From positions 1 to 64,000 of the forward strand of contig NZ_JACHCI010000016.1 in assembly GCF_014200675.1 (NCBI RefSeq): a DNA stretch of 64,000 nucleotides, in the 5' to 3' direction. Of the stretch, positions 17,329-25,272 are shown one piece after another. The translations under genes were made by a program, and so were the position numbers. The notes under the pieces were generated by a model. That model was not told the DNA's origin. It did not search any database and saw only the letters and a program-made list of their open reading frames with translations. The DNA comes from Janthinobacterium saanense. GTDB lineage: Bacteria; Pseudomonadota; Gammaproteobacteria; Burkholderiales; Burkholderiaceae_D. Each line of letters begins with the position of its first letter. Positions within the stretch are counted from its first letter, which is position 1.

Positions 17329-17673
17329 TCAGGCGTGCGTATCGATAATGCTGCCCAGGGTGGACGATACCGAACGCGCCGCACTGGTACTGGTGTCCGC
17401 GCTGTCGGACGACTGTGCCGACTGTTGCGCTACCTGTTGTGCTGAGGCAGCCTGCAACTGGGCGATCTGCGCCTGCAATGCCGCGATCTGATCGGCCAAT
17501 TGCTGCTGCAGCTTTTGCGTGGCGTCCGTCTGCTCGCCCTTTTGCGCATCGGTCAATTGCTTTTGCGCCGAGGTGATCTGTCTTTGCAGTGTTGCAATTT
17601 GTGAACTATTGCTGCTGCCAGTACCACTGCTGACGGCGCTGCTGGCGCCATTTGATGAGATTGCCGAAACCAT
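17329..17673 (-). CDS. FlxA-like coiled-coil protein
   Basis: Small protein of 114 residues with a Ser-rich N-terminus, a central coiled coil (about 25-75: QIATLQRQITSAQKQLTDA, QQQLADQIAALQAQIAQLQA) and a Ser/Ala-rich tail. The central part matches the FlxA-like family, named after an E. coli gene of the flagellar regulon whose function is unknown. It converges with the CpxA-like gene and ends 22 bp from it. A perfect GTAAA-N5-GTAAA box lies 74-88 bp upstream of its start, so it probably belongs to the CpxR regulon. Confidence 0.65.
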   Translation of the reverse strand: MVSAISSNGASSAVSSGTGSSNSSQIATLQRQITSAQKQLTDAQKGEQTDATQKLQQQLADQIAALQAQIAQLQAASAQQVAQQSAQSSDSADTSTSAARSVSSTLGSIIDTHA

Positions 17674-17746
17674 ATTCCCTCCTGATACAACTAATTAACA
17701 CCCTTTATTTATCGGCCAGCGCAGCGGCAAATGAATAGGCCGACAT

Positions 17747-17761
17747 GTAAAGCCAGGTAAA
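17747..17761. promoter_or_regulatory. Perfect CpxR box upstream of FlxA-like gene
   Basis: GTAAA-GCCAG-GTAAA matches the CpxR consensus exactly. It lies midway between the FlxA-like gene (minus, start 17673) and the PrpF-family gene (plus, start 17831). Confidence 0.7.
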
Positions 17762-17830
17762 GACAACATCGGCTGGTGACACGGCAATAAAGCTGGCACA
17801 CTGGAGCTTGCTCCTGCCAAGGCTACGACC

Positions 17831-19041
17831 ATGCTCTCTCTGCCAGACTTCCATCCCCGCCGCCGTTCAGGCCTGATTGAGTTTCCAGTACACCATATGC
17901 GTGGTGGTACCTCTACCGGACTGCTGCTGTGGGAACCTTATCTGCCGCCGCAGCAAGACTTGCGCGAGCAATTGCTGCGTCATTTGATGGGCGTGCCACA
18001 AGCGGGGGCGCAGCCCGGCAACCGGCAAATCACGGGCCTGGGACGGGGGCCCGCCACCAGCAACAAGGTATTTATTGCCGATGTGGAACAAAACGCGGGA
18101 CAGCCGGGCCTGGTTAGTACCCTGGCGCAACTGGCCAGCGAACACGGTCATATCGATTGGAGCGTCAATTGCGGCAATATGTCGTCCGCCCTGCAACTGT
18201 GGGCCATCGATACGGGTTTGCTGGCGACTGAAGCTAGCGGCCAGCAGGAAGTGTCGATCCGCAACACAAATACCGGCGTGATCACCACTTCGCGCATGGC
18301 GCTGCTGGACGATGGACGTTATGCCACGGCAGCCATTCCCGGCGTGCACGGCGAGTTTCCCGCTGTCGATCTGTTCCTGCACGACCCGGTGGGCGCAAAG
18401 ACGGGCAAGCTGCTGCCGACCGGATCAGCGCAAGATGTGGTGGCTGGCTATACGGTCTCTTGCGTGGATGTGGCCGTGCCGATGGTGATCGCGGACGCGG
18501 CCCAGTTCGGCAAGACGGCGCAGGAGCCGATACGCGAACTGGAAGCGGACACGGCCTTCATGAACAGCATCCGCGCCGTGTGGGTGGCGGCGGGCCTGCA
18601 CATGGGCTTGCGGCGCCGCGATGGCGGCTTGATGACGCAAGATGAATTGCTCCGCAGCGAAACCATCCCCAAGTTCTGCCTCATCGGGCCACCGCAAGCC
18701 GGTGGCAACCTGGCCGCGCGCTATTTCACGCCGCAAACAGGGCACGCTTCGCTGGCCGTTTCGGGCGGCTGCTGCCTGGCGGCCGCGACCCTGATACCGG
18801 GCACGGTGGCGCACGCGATCGCCCGGCAAGTGGCGCCAGTGACTGAAAAATATGGGGATGTGCAGGTAGGAATAGAGAATCCGGCCGGCATTTTGGACAC
18901 AACGATAGTCGCGCGTAAAGTGGACGGCCAGATCGGGATAGCGAGCGCGGCTTACCGGCGCAGCACGCAAATCTTGCTACGCGGCCATGTGCCGCTATAC
19001 CAGGCCTCGCAGCAATTGCAGGCCTGGTTCAGGGAGTGGAG

Positions 19042-19045
<4 letters not shown>
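17831..19045 (+). CDS. PrpF/4-oxalomesaconate tautomerase-family isomerase
   Basis: Member of the PrpF family (diaminopimelate-epimerase fold), cofactor-independent isomerases or tautomerases that move a double bond or proton in tricarboxylic-type acids such as methyl-aconitate or oxalomesaconate. The 404-residue length fits. Motifs seen are MRGGTSTG (residues 24-31), [11 protein letters not shown] around 116-126 with the catalytic-type Cys, and [15 protein letters not shown] near 310. No prp or gallate-pathway genes are adjacent, so the substrate is unknown. It converges on dcd with a four-base overlap of the 3' ends. The CpxR box at 17747 lies 70 bp before it but may serve the divergent gene. 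Confidence 0.8.
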
Positions 19046-19611
<566 letters not shown>

Positions 19612-19735
19612 CGCAGGGGCTTCTTTCTAGAATATCGAGTGGCTGGGCGGCGCAGCCTGTGCAGGTGCGGCCCGAATGGCAGGATTTTACGCGAAAAACG
19701 GGCGCTTTTGGCCCCCTGCCCCTGAAATTCATCGC

Positions 19736-20536
19736 CTAGCGCCGTGCCAGCATGGCCGTGATCATTTCATGCAGCAGCTGCGCCGTCAGCTCGGGCGACT
19801 CCATGGGAAACAGATGGCCACCCGGCAACTGCCGGAAAAATGGCCCGACCAGCTTGCGCGTGGCGTCCAGGCCCGCTTGCCGGCATTCCACCGATTCCGT
19901 GCCGCCTATAAAGCCGATCGGCACGGGAAAGCCATGCTTGACCAGTTCACCGATATGGTGGGGCAAACCGCGATACACCTCGGTTTCCACTTCGCGCGTA
20001 AAACGCAGTTGCACGCCGTCCGGATGCGGCGCCAGGCCGCTGGCGATATAGTCATTCAATACCTGCGGCGCCCAGGCGGCAAACATATCCTTGGCGGCAA
20101 AATGGGCATGGGCCGCTGGCGCATCGGGCCACAGATAACGCCGCTTGGCGGAAAAACGCGCCGGCGAATAGCGCTCGCCCAGCGCCGTATGGCGCACCAG
20201 GCGCAGCAGCAAGGCGCGCCAGCCGGCCACCACCGGGGAATCGAGCAAGACCACGCAGCGGACCAGCTCGGGATGCGCCTTAGCCACCATCAGGCTCAGC
20301 ATGCCACCCAAGGAATGGCCGACCAGGATCACGGGGCTGCTATAGCGGCGCTCCAGGTCGGCGATCATTTCCTGCTGCAGTGCGGGCCAGCCGGTCGTGA
20401 CCGGATAGCGGGGATCGTGGGCGTGCATATCGAGCGCCTGCACAGCGTAATGTTCGCCCAGCAAACCGAGCAGCTTGCGGTAAGTGCCTGCAGGATAGCT
20501 ATTGGCGTGGGCAAAATGCAGTTTGGGCAAGGTCAT
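19736..20536 (-). CDS. Alpha/beta-fold hydrolase
   Basis: Hydrolase of unknown substrate, 266 residues from Met at 20536 (MTLPKLHFAHANSYPAGTY). The frame is open to 20593, and Met at 20569 is another possible start. Motifs: oxyanion-region FAHANSYPAGTY, nucleophile elbow GHSLGGM, acid in GGTESVE-like region near 215, and histidine in PGGHLFPMES near the end. The AHA.S.PAGTY start is typical of a clade of uncharacterised proteobacterial hydrolases. It precedes no clear pathway gene; the HAD phosphatase gene lies 72 bp upstream on the same strand. Confidence 0.8.
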   Translation of the reverse strand: MTLPKLHFAHANSYPAGTYRKLLGLLGEHYAVQALDMHAHDPRYPVTTGWPALQQEMIADLERRYSSPVILVGHSLGGMLSLMVAKAHPELVRCVVLLDSPVVAGWRALLLRLVRHTALGERYSPARFSAKRRYLWPDAPAAHAHFAAKDMFAAWAPQVLNDYIASGLAPHPDGVQLRFTREVETEVYRGLPHHIGELVKHGFPVPIGFIGGTESVECRQAGLDATRKLVGPFFRQLPGGHLFPMESPELTAQLLHEMITAMLARR

Positions 20537-20608
20537 CTTTGGGGCTGGCCAGTCAACGGGATAAACCATTGTAATGGCATGCTGGCAAGACAAGTCTGAG
20601 GGAGCACT

Positions 20609-21280
20609 CTAATCAGCTGCCGGGTCGCCTATAAAGGAAGCCAGCACTTCGCCCAGCTCATCCATCGATTCCACCACACAAAACGCCTCATCAAACGCAC
20701 ACTCACGGTTCATGGCGTTGCGCAGCACGATGCATTCCAGGCCGGCGGCATTGGCTGAGCGCAAACCACGCGGCGAATCTTCTACCGCCACGCAGTGGAC
20801 GGCGTCCAGGCCCAGCTTTTGCAAACCCAGCAGATAGCCATCGGGCGCCGGCTTGCTGTTGGCATAGCTTTCACGCGTCAGCACGAAATCAAAATACGGC
20901 AGCAAGCCGGTCGCCGCATGACTGATCTGAAAATGCTGCTCATGGGCACTGGTCACCACGCCCATGGCTATCTGCGGGTGCAATGCCTGCAGCAAACGTT
21001 CGACACCGGGTATGGCCAGCCCGCGCGCCTGGCGCAAGCGTTGACCGAAGAGCTGCTTGCGCTCGGCCCGCAAGCGGTCGATCAGCGCAATATCGTGGCC
21101 CTGCCCCAGCAGCACGTGCCAGGCGCCATAGTTATTGTCCAGAAACCAGTCAAAAAATTGCTTGGGCGTCAGGTCCACGCCATAGGGCAAGAGCAGTTCG
21201 CGGTTGCTTTCATAAAACAGCTGTTCGGTATTGACCAGCACGCCATCGTTGTCCCACAGCACACCCTGGATGGTTTTCAT
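20609..21280 (-). CDS. HAD-superfamily phosphatase (subfamily IA)
   Basis: Cytoplasmic phosphatase or phosphomutase-like enzyme of 223 residues. The nucleophile motif is DNDGVLVNTE (residues 10-19), so the first Asp is nucleophile and the second the general acid. Motif II is VVTSAHE, motif III the Lys in NSKPAPDGYL, and motif IV the acidic VEDSPRGLRSA. A helical cap lies between residues 18 and 90. The order and spacing suit the phosphoglycolate-phosphatase/beta-phosphoglucomutase group. The substrate is unknown. Its start is 16 bp upstream of nothing; the TSUP gene ends 16 bp before it on the same strand, suggesting an operon. Confidence 0.85.
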   Translation of the reverse strand: MKTIQGVLWDNDGVLVNTEQLFYESNRELLLPYGVDLTPKQFFDWFLDNNYGAWHVLLGQGHDIALIDRLRAERKQLFGQRLRQARGLAIPGVERLLQALHPQIAMGVVTSAHEQHFQISHAATGLLPYFDFVLTRESYANSKPAPDGYLLGLQKLGLDAVHCVAVEDSPRGLRSANAAGLECIVLRNAMNRECAFDEAFCVVESMDELGEVLASFIGDPAAD

Positions 21281-21296
21281 GGTTCAGTTCAACAAC

Positions 21297-22058
21297 TTAT
21301 TTGAAGAATATGTCGTAAGACAATTTAACGATCAGCATCACCAGCAACACCAGGAACAAGATGCGCACGAAGGCGGCGCCCCGTCGCACGGCGATCCAGG
21401 TGCCCGTCAGCGCCCCCAGAATATTGCACACGGCCATGGGCGCAGCCACCGCGTAGACCACGTGGCCGGCGGGAATGAAAAAGGCCAGCGCCGCCACGTT
21501 GGTGGCGATATTGACCAGTTTCGAGCAGGCCGAAGCGAGGATGAAATCGAAGCCGAACACGCGGATAAACAGGAAAATCAAAAAGCTGCCCGTGCCCGGA
21601 CCGAACAGGCCATCATAAAAACCGATGGCGCCACCGATCACCATGGCCAGGATGCGTTCACGCGGGCCGATCGGGCGCGGCTCGCGCGTGGCGCCGAAGT
21701 CTTTCTTGATGAAGGTGTAGATGGCCATGATGATGATCAGCGCCAGCACCATAGGCCGCACCACTTGCTGCGGCACATACGACACGGCGGCCGCGCCGAT
21801 GAAGGACATGACGAAGGCGCAGGCCACGGCCGGCAGCACCAGCAGCCACGGGATATGCACCTTGCCGATGAAGGAGCGGGCGGCAAACGCCGTGCCGCAG
21901 GCAGAGGCCAGTTTATTGGTTCCCAGCAAGGACGTCGAAGCCATGTTCGGCATCAGGTTGAACAGGGCCGGCAGTTGTATCAAGCCGCCGCCACCCACGG
22001 CGGCGTCGATCAGTCCCGCAAAGAAGGCAAACATACACAAGAGGGAGATGGTCAGCAT
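21297..22058 (-). CDS. TSUP-family (TauE/SafE) membrane transporter
   Basis: Polytopic inner-membrane protein, 253 residues, with about eight hydrophobic helices. It belongs to the family of putative sulfite or organosulfur exporters (TauE/SafE, YfcA type). The two halves each carry the family's glycine-rich signature: AGLIDAAVGGGGLIQLPAL near the start and IGFYDGLFGPGTGSFL in the middle. ATG at 22058 is taken as the start; a TTG at 22082 is also possible. It is divergent from a LysR-type regulator gene 168 bp away, which is a likely controller. Substrate unproven. Confidence 0.85.
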   Translation of the reverse strand: MLTISLLCMFAFFAGLIDAAVGGGGLIQLPALFNLMPNMASTSLLGTNKLASACGTAFAARSFIGKVHIPWLLVLPAVACAFVMSFIGAAAVSYVPQQVVRPMVLALIIIMAIYTFIKKDFGATREPRPIGPRERILAMVIGGAIGFYDGLFGPGTGSFLIFLFIRVFGFDFILASACSKLVNIATNVAALAFFIPAGHVVYAVAAPMAVCNILGALTGTWIAVRRGAAFVRILFLVLLVMLIVKLSYDIFFK

Positions 22059-22225
22059 GCGGCGATCCAAAAACAGTGGCAAGGACGCAAGTATAGGCGC
22101 GCGATTATGTTATGGCTGCAGCTATGCATGCAACTCCATCTTGCGGAAAGCGCAATCAGGCGTGGCGCTTGACGAAACAGGCATGGTGCGCTCTACTGGC
22201 GACTTTCCTTCTGAACCGCCCTGCC

Positions 22226-23149
22226 ATGTCCATGAAACTGATGTGGGAAATCCGCGCCTTTTGCAGCGTCGTCGAGAAACGCAGCTTCGTCCACGCCGCC
22301 CGCATGCTGGGGCGCTCGCCGTCGGCCGTCACGCGCGCCATCCAGTTTCTGGAAGACGCCATCGGCGCCGAGCTGATCCTGCGCACGCAAAAGCAATTCA
22401 CCCTGACCACCGCCGGTGAAACGTATTACGCCTCGGCCAAGCATTTGCTGGAAACCCAGGCCGAAGCGGAAGACCAGCTGGCGGAACTGAGCAATTCGCC
22501 CCAGGGCTGGGTGCGTATTTCGGCGCCGGAAATCCTGTCGCTGGGCTTTTTGCCGAAAGTGCTGGCGCAGTTTTCACGCGATTATCCGAATGTCTCGGTC
22601 GATATCCACTTTTCAGATAAATCGATCGACCCGATCCAGGAAAAGCTCGACTTCGCCATTCGCGGCGCCTTTCCCCGCTCCAGCGAACTGATCGGCTACC
22701 CGCTGTGGAATTACCGCCGCTATATGTATGCCTCGCCCGACTACATCGCCCGCATGGGCGCGCCGCAAGAACCGGAAGAACTGGGCGGCCACGACATCAT
22801 CGTGCACTCGGCGCCCCGCATCCTGCGCGACTGGCATTTCGTTTCCGGTGAGCGCAATGTGCGCTTCCAGGTCCAGCCGCGCTTCCGCTTTACGTCCGGC
22901 ATCGCCACTTTCCAGGCGGCACAGGAAGGCGCCGGCATCGCGCGCCTGGCCAGCTGGCTGGCGGAACCAGCCGTGGCAGCCGGCGCCCTGCAAAGGGTTT
23001 GCCCGGCGTATCGTTTGACGTCCTCGAAAGAACTGGACCCCAGCATCCACGCCGTCTACGGCAGTGCTAGGCTGCCCAAGGGCGCCAGGCTGTTCCTGGA
23101 ATATGTACGCAAGAAAGGCATGGAGATACCGGATGAGCGCCTGGCCTGA
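22226..23149 (+). CDS. LysR-family transcriptional regulator
   Basis: DNA-binding regulator of 307 residues. The winged helix-turn-helix is at residues 1-62 (WEIRAFCSVVEKRSFVHAA, RSPSAVTRAIQFLE), followed by a linker helix and a two-lobed effector-binding domain from about 92 (GWVRISAPEILSLGFLPKVLA). The start is ATG 22226 (MSMKLMW); the frame is open further upstream but lacks family similarity there. It is divergent from the TSUP transporter gene and may regulate it. The inducer is unknown. Confidence 0.9.
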   Translation: MSMKLMWEIRAFCSVVEKRSFVHAARMLGRSPSAVTRAIQFLEDAIGAELILRTQKQFTLTTAGETYYASAKHLLETQAEAEDQLAELSNSPQGWVRISAPEILSLGFLPKVLAQFSRDYPNVSVDIHFSDKSIDPIQEKLDFAIRGAFPRSSELIGYPLWNYRRYMYASPDYIARMGAPQEPEELGGHDIIVHSAPRILRDWHFVSGERNVRFQVQPRFRFTSGIATFQAAQEGAGIARLASWLAEPAVAAGALQRVCPAYRLTSSKELDPSIHAVYGSARLPKGARLFLEYVRKKGMEIPDERLA

Positions 23150-23152
23150 CGC

Positions 23153-23671
23153 TTAATGTGAAACCGCGTCACTGTACACGGCATACTCAGCACCATCCCA
23201 AACATAGCCAGCCACCTCGCGCATGCCCAGCCGCCGATGCGCGCGCAGTGATCCGATATTGTCGCGGCGTATGAACAGCACCGCCTCGCCGCCGGGATGC
23301 CGGGCCCGCATGGCTTCATGCAGCAACACCAGCAAGCCCTGCCCCCGCTCCGACTCCGCGATGCAAACGGGACCATACACATACGCCCCCGGCCCACCAG
23401 CATAGGCCTCCAGCATGGCCAGCACGGCCGGCGCCTGGGCCGTGTCTTTCGCTGCACTGAACAGCACGCCAACGACAGGACCACCAATAACACGCCGCGC
23501 CACGATCACGGCAGACTCGCCGTTGGTCATCTGAACCACCTTTTCACGCGGAAATTCGCCCGTCAAGCTGCCGCCCTGCGCAGGGGAATTGGCTTGCAGC
23601 AAGGCAGTGATGGCGTCGATATCGGCTGCCTGGGCCAGGGTGATCAGGTAAGCGGCGCTGGAATTGCTCAT
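23153..23671 (-). CDS. GNAT-family N-acetyltransferase
   Basis: Transfers an acetyl group from acetyl-CoA to an unknown acceptor. 172 residues from Met at 23671, chosen because AAAGGA lies six bases before it. The acetyl-CoA-binding loop is SERGQGLLVLLHEAM (Q-x-x-G-x-A/G type) near residues 105-120, and the last strand region has LFIRRDNIGSLRAHRRLGM, the usual N-x-x-x-x-x-x-Y/H-x-K/R-x-G-F-like element. It ends four bases from the convergent LysR gene. Confidence 0.85.
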   Translation of the reverse strand: MSNSSAAYLITLAQAADIDAITALLQANSPAQGGSLTGEFPREKVVQMTNGESAVIVARRVIGGPVVGVLFSAAKDTAQAPAVLAMLEAYAGGPGAYVYGPVCIAESERGQGLLVLLHEAMRARHPGGEAVLFIRRDNIGSLRAHRRLGMREVAGYVWDGAEYAVYSDAVSH

Positions 23672-23846
23672 TTGCATTCCTTTAAGGATGAGGTCTGGAG
23701 CGTAGCATGAAAGCGCTGGATTCCATGTCCATAGCGCTGGCAATCGGAATCACCTATATACACATCAATCCATGAATGCAACTCAAATGCCACAATGATT
23801 CATATTAATTCATTGACATATTATTTATCTGGATCAAGAAATTTCA

Positions 23847-25004
23847 ATGGTAATCGTATTTATTTCCTACTTTTCAGCCATTCTTGCAATAAGCGGGAGC
23901 ATTTATCTTGCATTGAAATTTCACAAGTCTTGGTATGCTCCTCTTAAAGAATTGGCGATTAAACCAGAATTTGGCGGCGTCAATATATTTCTAGGCGCCA
24001 TGGTGGGTTACCTTGGATCGCATTTCGACAAGGAAATTTACAACGCCACCGGCCGTTTATATCTACCCGCCGACTGGACCGGTGGAACACCATGGATTAC
24101 AGGTCAATTCACCGTCGTTCCTGTTTTCTTCTGGATCCTGGTGATACTCACCGTGATCGCATTTATTGCTACCGTTTCCGCCCAAGGTTCCGCGGCTGCC
24201 GAGATCAACACCGAGTTTCGCTCTTCATTCAAGCGTTTGTTCACGATGCCGCCGAATGGTTTTTTGGACGAATATCGCAAGCTTGCCTTGGGAAGTGGCC
24301 GGCTGGTGATGGATTTGCCGCCGACCTTGCGGCGCAGCCAGCACCAGGAGCTCATCCGTACACTGCTGCTTTCGATTTGCAATGTGGTCAAGGAATACGA
24401 TAGCGGGCGAAATTCCTGTGTCTACGGATGCAATATCATGCTGTACTTTGGCACGGGAAGCAGCAGGTTCAACACCAGGTGCAAGGCACTCAGGAAGAAT
24501 ATCCGATGCATAGAGCGGGGCGTGGCGCTTGAGAATTTGGCCGGCGTGCTGGAACTACAACGTATTTTAAGTATCTCCAGTCATACGGGTGTCAATCCCG
24601 ATAAGAGGCTGCAGAAATTGGCATTGCCCATACCGATGACGAGTGGCCCACTCGATGTACTTGATTATATCCCTGGTGCACCATTGACATTTGCAACAGG
24701 CAAACCTGCTGCCTATCGCAGTCAAAAAGATTTGATTGAGAAAGTAGAGAAAAATAGAAGGTTCTCTTCCAATGTACTCGATGATCTGGTCGCCACACTC
24801 AATGCGCAAAATGAATCCGTCCAGGCCGTTATCTGCATACCTTTATACAGTTACTATACTTCGGGTGTACCAGAGGCAATAGGAATATTGAATATTCATA
24901 AGAACATTGTTGATGAGCATTTTGAAGCGAAGTATAAAAACTTTGGCGATTTATTGGCGCCCCTGGTACAGAACCTGGAGCGCGCGGTCTCGCTGTATCC
25001 CTGA
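23847..25004 (+). CDS. Unknown membrane protein with cytoplasmic GAF-like C-terminal region
   Basis: Not recognised. 385 residues: hydrophobic helix about 3-24, a second weak hydrophobic region about 43-58, a third helix about 93-115, then a cytoplasmic remainder. The C-terminal part (about 190-380) has the strand-helix rhythm of a GAF-type sensor (VQAVICIPLYS, EAIGILNIHKN), preceded by a Cys-containing stretch. No catalytic motif was found. Base composition is clearly more AT-rich than flanking core genes, and the ribosome binding site is weak. A 62-residue gene follows 34 bp downstream. It looks like an accessory sensor of unknown role; a defence-type function is possible but unsupported. 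Confidence 0.55.
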   Translation: MVIVFISYFSAILAISGSIYLALKFHKSWYAPLKELAIKPEFGGVNIFLGAMVGYLGSHFDKEIYNATGRLYLPADWTGGTPWITGQFTVVPVFFWILVILTVIAFIATVSAQGSAAAEINTEFRSSFKRLFTMPPNGFLDEYRKLALGSGRLVMDLPPTLRRSQHQELIRTLLLSICNVVKEYDSGRNSCVYGCNIMLYFGTGSSRFNTRCKALRKNIRCIERGVALENLAGVLELQRILSISSHTGVNPDKRLQKLALPIPMTSGPLDVLDYIPGAPLTFATGKPAAYRSQKDLIEKVEKNRRFSSNVLDDLVATLNAQNESVQAVICIPLYSYYTSGVPEAIGILNIHKNIVDEHFEAKYKNFGDLLAPLVQNLERAVSLYP

Positions 25005-25038
25005 TTAGTGCTATACTTTTCTTGAAGGAGGGTTTGTT

Positions 25039-25227
25039 ATGGAAATCACAATTCCCGTAAGTAATGCGGCATACTTTGATCAATTACTGAAATCCATCGG
25101 GCGTGAACTGACTGCGCCGCGCTCGGAGCGCATGGAGCTCGTCGCTGTGAAAAGCGAGGCTGGCGGCTTCATCATGGAAAGATTGCCAGTGAACGCCAAG
25201 GATATTTATCGCGTCACTAAAGAGTGA
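25039..25227 (+). CDS. Small hypothetical protein
   Basis: 62 residues, no recognised family, no signal peptide or membrane helix. A strong ribosome binding site (AAGGAGG, about 25023-25030) precedes the ATG, which supports real translation. It is charged and mixed helix-strand in pattern (SERMELVAVKSEAGGFIMER). It probably forms an operon with the membrane protein gene upstream. Confidence 0.55.
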   Translation: MEITIPVSNAAYFDQLLKSIGRELTAPRSERMELVAVKSEAGGFIMERLPVNAKDIYRVTKE

Positions 25228-25272
25228 TTGCCCTCTCAATCGCTGTTCTGACCGCCTTACCCCTTGCCATGT

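Noticed and set aside
17285-17345. Small inverted repeats between the CpxA-like and FlxA-like genes as a bidirectional terminator
   Set aside because: The stems are short (about five bases) and lack T-tracts on either strand.
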